From an uncultured Clostridia bacterium (GTDB lineage: Bacteria; Bacillota; Clostridia; Saccharofermentanales; Saccharofermentanaceae), in the NCBI GenBank assembly GCA_947303185.1, contig CAMYXF010000004.1:151406-215405 (forward strand): a stretch of 64,000 nt of DNA. Reading direction: 5' to 3'. A program made the position numbers and the translations under genes. This document shows positions 61,372 through 64,000 of this stretch, one piece after another. Below the pieces are notes generated by a model that was given only the letters and a program-made list of their open reading frames with translations, had not been told where the DNA came from and made no database searches. Numbering within the stretch: the first letter of the stretch is position 1; each line of letters opens with the position of its first letter.

Positions 61372-62055
61372 TCAGGCCTCAAGCCTGTATCCTAAACCTC
61401 TAAGTGTTTTTATGTACTTTGAGGGATCTTCATCAAGTTTTGTTCTCAATTTGCTGATCGCAACCATGATGTTATTGTCTGCGATGAAGTAATCTTCACC
61501 CCATGCATATTCATATATCTGCTGCTTGGTGAAAACTTTTCCGGGATGCTTCATAAGAAGCTCCATGATCTTATATTCAACTGAAGTAAGATCCATGGAA
61601 GTTCCTGCCTTGATAAGAAGACACTTCTCGGTATCGAGAACGAGATCCCCACAAGCAATCGTCTCTGTCTTCTCTTCACCGCCGCCCAATGCATAGAATC
61701 TTCTGAGATTGGACTTTACTCTTGCTACTACTTCCAAAGGATTAAACGGTTTGCAGATATAATCGTCAGCGCCGACGTTGAGTCCTAAGATCCTCTCTGC
61801 ATCTGCTGTTCTAGCAGAAATGATCATTACGGGAACATTGCTGGTCTCTCTGATGTCTTTAAGAACATGGATGCCGTCTTTTCCGGGCATCATGACATCA
61901 AGAAGTACGATGTCTGGTTTGAAACTATCCAGTGCAGGCATTACTGCCTCACCTGATGCCACGTCTTCAACTGTGAAACCATCGTTTTCGAGATAGAGTC
62001 TTAAGAGATTTCTTATCTCATTCTCATCATCTGCGATCAATACCTTGTAACCCAT
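61372..62055 (-). CDS. OmpR/PhoB-family response regulator, second system
   Basis: The 227-residue protein has a receiver with DDENE, phospho-acceptor Asp in VLLDVMMPGKDG, Lys in CKPFNPLE, and a C-terminal winged helix (LTSVEYKIMELLMKHPGKVFTKQQIYEYAWGE ... VAISKLRTKLDEDPSKYIKTLRGLGYRLE). GGAGG lies 5 nt before the ATG chosen at 62055. It pairs with the kinase at 60099-61325. Confidence 0.95.
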   Translation of the reverse strand: MGYKVLIADDENEIRNLLRLYLENDGFTVEDVASGEAVMPALDSFKPDIVLLDVMMPGKDGIHVLKDIRETSNVPVMIISARTADAERILGLNVGADDYICKPFNPLEVVARVKSNLRRFYALGGGEEKTETIACGDLVLDTEKCLLIKAGTSMDLTSVEYKIMELLMKHPGKVFTKQQIYEYAWGEDYFIADNNIMVAISKLRTKLDEDPSKYIKTLRGLGYRLEA

Positions 62056-62078
62056 AAAATCCTCCATTACCAAAGCGG

Positions 62079-62104
62079 GCCGGAGAAGACGAATCTCCTC
62101 CGGC
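62079..62104 (-). terminator. Terminator of the DUF975 gene
   Basis: GCCGGAG pairs with CTCCGGC around a loop and leads into a T-rich stretch on the minus strand, between the DUF975 stop and the regulator start. Confidence 0.55.
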
Positions 62105-62133
62105 TGCTTTATTATACCCTATTCCTATTCCTA

Positions 62134-62952
62134 TTATTTTGCATCAATACCGTACTTGATTGCCTCATAGAGAGCTGCATCTGTAGAAGCCTTGTAAGGT
62201 CCTACGAAGAGGATATCGAGGATACCCCATGTGAGTCCTCCAAGAATTTCCCAACCGATGAATGAAAGATCAAGTACGAATGTCTTCCACTTGTTGCCCT
62301 TCATGAGCTTCTTGCTCTCTGCCAATGCATCCTTGTAGCTGATAGAAGGATTCTCGCTTACGATGTACGGAACTAATCTGTACTCATATGTCTTGATAAT
62401 TCCCGGAATGACGAAGAGCAAGCTCCAGAGCCAGATGAAAAGATCTGTCATGAATGCTGTCTTTACTACATTCTTATAGTGGGAATCGAAAACATATACG
62501 ATGTTGCTGAGCTTTGCAGGTTCATCAAGATTCTTTCTGAAGAACTTCCTGCATCCGTATTCGAAAGGTGCGAGAAGTAAATACTTGATTGCCAGCGAGA
62601 TTGCCGTAGCTACGATCCATACGATGAATCCGAGAATCAGGACTATTGCGATTGCACTGATGAGTCCTGCTCTGTCCTGATCGGTCATATCGTCAAAATC
62701 AATATCGAAGATAACACCGGGTTCGTCATTGATACCATCTGCAGGATCTTCTACAAGGTCATCCGGATCATCAACATTTTCTTCAATATTCGAACCGCTG
62801 AAGCTGTTTGTAATTGAAGGGAACGCTCCGCCCCAGCTGTTGCACGTTGCTCCAAGTATGATGCTTAAGATCAACGCTACCAATACGCACTTCCAATAAT
62901 TCAGCGTAAAGGCTTTCTTTCCTCTTTGCTTAACACTTTTCCTTGTCCACAT
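62134..62952 (-). CDS. DUF975 family membrane protein
   Basis: The 272-residue protein begins MWTRKSVKQRGKKAFTLNYWKCVLVALILSIILG, the usual DUF975 opening. It has about five membrane helices, with the segment YEYRLVPYIVSENPSISYKDALAESKKLMKGNKWKTFVLDLSFIGWEIL typical of the second half. Its function is unknown. GAGG lies 8 nt before ATG 62952. It may share stress-response control with the adjacent two-component system. Confidence 0.88.
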   Translation of the reverse strand: MWTRKSVKQRGKKAFTLNYWKCVLVALILSIILGATCNSWGGAFPSITNSFSGSNIEENVDDPDDLVEDPADGINDEPGVIFDIDFDDMTDQDRAGLISAIAIVLILGFIVWIVATAISLAIKYLLLAPFEYGCRKFFRKNLDEPAKLSNIVYVFDSHYKNVVKTAFMTDLFIWLWSLLFVIPGIIKTYEYRLVPYIVSENPSISYKDALAESKKLMKGNKWKTFVLDLSFIGWEILGGLTWGILDILFVGPYKASTDAALYEAIKYGIDAK

Positions 62953-63088
62953 ATTTGCGACCTCTTTTCCTATATACAAGTTAATCTATTTTGTAGGTTT
63001 CCATCCCTTACGTTTATCATTCTACGTAATGAACCTTAACCACAAAATCGGTAAACCTTAACTTAAACTTAACTTGTGAAAAGAGTGA

Positions 63089-63856
63089 TCAATCAAGTTC
63101 AGCCAATAACTTATCGGCATACTTCTTATACTTGGTATCGCCGCCGTTTTCAGATGCAAACAACAGCTGCTGTCTTGCCTTTTCTTTCTCACCTTTGATT
63201 ATGAGGACCTGGCCGTAGCTTTCTGCAAAACTTACCTTGGAAATCAGTACTGATCCTGTGTTATCGGACTCGCCTTCGTAATACGAATCCATACCTTCAA
63301 CATCGTGAAGCTTGAGCTTTATCGCACGCGTACCTTCGCCAATATAACGGTCGATCATCATTTTGTCCGGACCTGAAGTAGTGCTGCTAAGGACCTTAAG
63401 CTTTTCGATCTCGTCTTTGGCACGCTCGAGGTTATCCTTCTCAACATAGTAAGTGATCATACGCCTGTGATACTCACTCATATGGGATTTCTTAGTGATG
63501 TTCTGACAACACTCATACATCGCATCAAAATCACCGAGAACATCATATCCCAGAGCCTTAAGCCAGGCATAAGTAGATTTGTGAGCCTTGGAATGCTTAT
63601 CTTTAAAGAGCTCGTCAACTTTATCCATGAAATCTTGTGCGCGGCAATTATAAAGAAGAGACATTACTTCATTCTTAAACTTCTCTCTCGTGATCCTGAT
63701 AATGAATATTCCGGTAAAACCGAAAATGATGATGGCAATGGATACGATAGAGATTGCCTGCGTGGGATAGAAATAAACAGCTACAGCTGCACCTGCTGCA
63801 CACAAGGCTGCAACTGACAAATAAACAGCATATAAACCTTTATAAAGCGAAATCAT
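63089..63856 (-). CDS. Membrane-anchored TPR-like protein of unknown function
   Basis: The 255-residue protein has two N-terminal membrane helices (about 8-55). A helical cytoplasmic part follows with TPR-like pairs (HKSTYAWLKALGYDVLGDFDAMYECCQN, YHRRMITYYVEKDNLERAKDEIEKLK, ESYGQVLIIKGEKEKARQQLLFAS). It is unrelated to known transporters and probably acts as a protein-binding scaffold. GAGGGTAAT precedes the ATG. Confidence 0.65.
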   Translation of the reverse strand: MISLYKGLYAVYLSVAALCAAGAAVAVYFYPTQAISIVSIAIIIFGFTGIFIIRITREKFKNEVMSLLYNCRAQDFMDKVDELFKDKHSKAHKSTYAWLKALGYDVLGDFDAMYECCQNITKKSHMSEYHRRMITYYVEKDNLERAKDEIEKLKVLSSTTSGPDKMMIDRYIGEGTRAIKLKLHDVEGMDSYYEGESDNTGSVLISKVSFAESYGQVLIIKGEKEKARQQLLFASENGGDTKYKKYADKLLAELD

Positions 63857-63923
63857 ATTACCCTCACATCTTTTGATAGGTCAATTCTATTGGAAAGAAG
63901 GAGGAATAACAATAAAAACAGGC

Positions 63924-63956
63924 AATAAAAAAGCACCAATCATGTGATTGGTGCTT
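63924..63956 (-). terminator. Terminator just downstream of tRNA-Asn
   Basis: AAGCACCAAT pairs with ATTGGTGCTT and is followed on the minus strand by a run of six Ts, one base past the encoded CCA of the tRNA. Confidence 0.85.
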
Positions 63957-64000
63957 TGGCTCCCCGAACAGGACTTGAACCTGTGACATTTCGGTTAACA
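63957..64000 (-). tRNA. tRNA-Asn (GTT anticodon), partial, 3' part only
   Basis: Read on the minus strand, the segment starts in the anticodon loop (TGTTAA, anticodon GTT). It continues through the anticodon-stem 3' strand CCGAA, variable loop ATGTC, T-arm ACAGG-TTCAAGT-CCTGT and acceptor strand TCGGGGA, then ends with G discriminator and an encoded CCA. The 5' half lies beyond the right edge. Confidence 0.9.

Overview
The window looks like a piece of chromosome from a low-to-mid GC, Gram-positive anaerobe of the class Clostridia (Bacillota), probably a gut or rumen polysaccharide degrader. The evidence is strong AGGAGG-type ribosome binding sites, lipoprotein signals, an LPSTG sortase signal, GH3 and GH43 glycosidases, a split transketolase, DUF624, DUF975 and DUF4867 proteins, LytTR/DUF3021 pairs, and a type IV pilus set with no outer-membrane secretin. 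This placement is inference; there is no rRNA in the window, and the only tRNA, a tRNA-Asn, is cut by the right edge.

Layout. 1-4271 (minus): the first 1,423 codons of a giant prepilin carrying about 17 glycine-rich GLUG-like repeats; it continues past the left edge. 4694-10960 (plus): type IV pilus assembly operon (pilin-like membrane protein, PilC platform, PilM-PilN fusion, PilO-like, PilB ATPase, prepilin peptidase). 11028-11673: hicAB toxin-antitoxin pair. 11716-25072: plant-sugar region with a GH3 glycosidase, an AraC regulator, a CUT1 ABC importer without its own ATPase, a DUF624 protein, and a minus-strand operon of FGGY kinase, DUF4867, isomerase and split transketolase. 25619-28831: carB. 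28937-38454: mixed genes (secreted nuclease lipoprotein, TPM-like membrane protein, cupin, FliB-like methylase, GH43, LytTR/DUF3021, a PD-(D/E)XK-like protein, glycerol-1-phosphate dehydrogenase, HAD phosphatase). 38620-42205: an HD-GYP phosphodiesterase with a duplicated C-terminal domain, followed 1 bp later by a stand-alone reverse transcriptase. 42356-51576: SulP transporter, orphan solute-binding lipoprotein, zinc-ribbon membrane protein, FtsX-type ABC transporter and a small DUF4303-like protein. 51749-57213: LPSTG surface protein divergent from an XRE-receiver regulator and its histidine kinase. 57220-63856: two OmpR-type two-component systems, a lipoprotein, DUF975 and a TPR-like membrane protein. 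The window ends in tRNA-Asn.

How the genes fit together. The pilus operon would assemble, and the peptidase would cleave, the adjacent giant prepilin. The glycosidases, ABC importer, isomerase, kinase and transketolase form a route from pentose oligosaccharides to the pentose phosphate pathway. Several systems tie signalling to the cell surface: HD-GYP (cyclic di-GMP turnover), LytTR/DUF3021, XRE-receiver/kinase, and two OmpR systems.

The most unusual features are the HD-GYP/reverse transcriptase operon, the giant GLUG prepilin, the HTH-first receiver regulator with two similar operator-like dyads 105 bp apart, and a 16-nt palindromic sequence (GTGTAACAATGTTACA) present four times in intergenic DNA.
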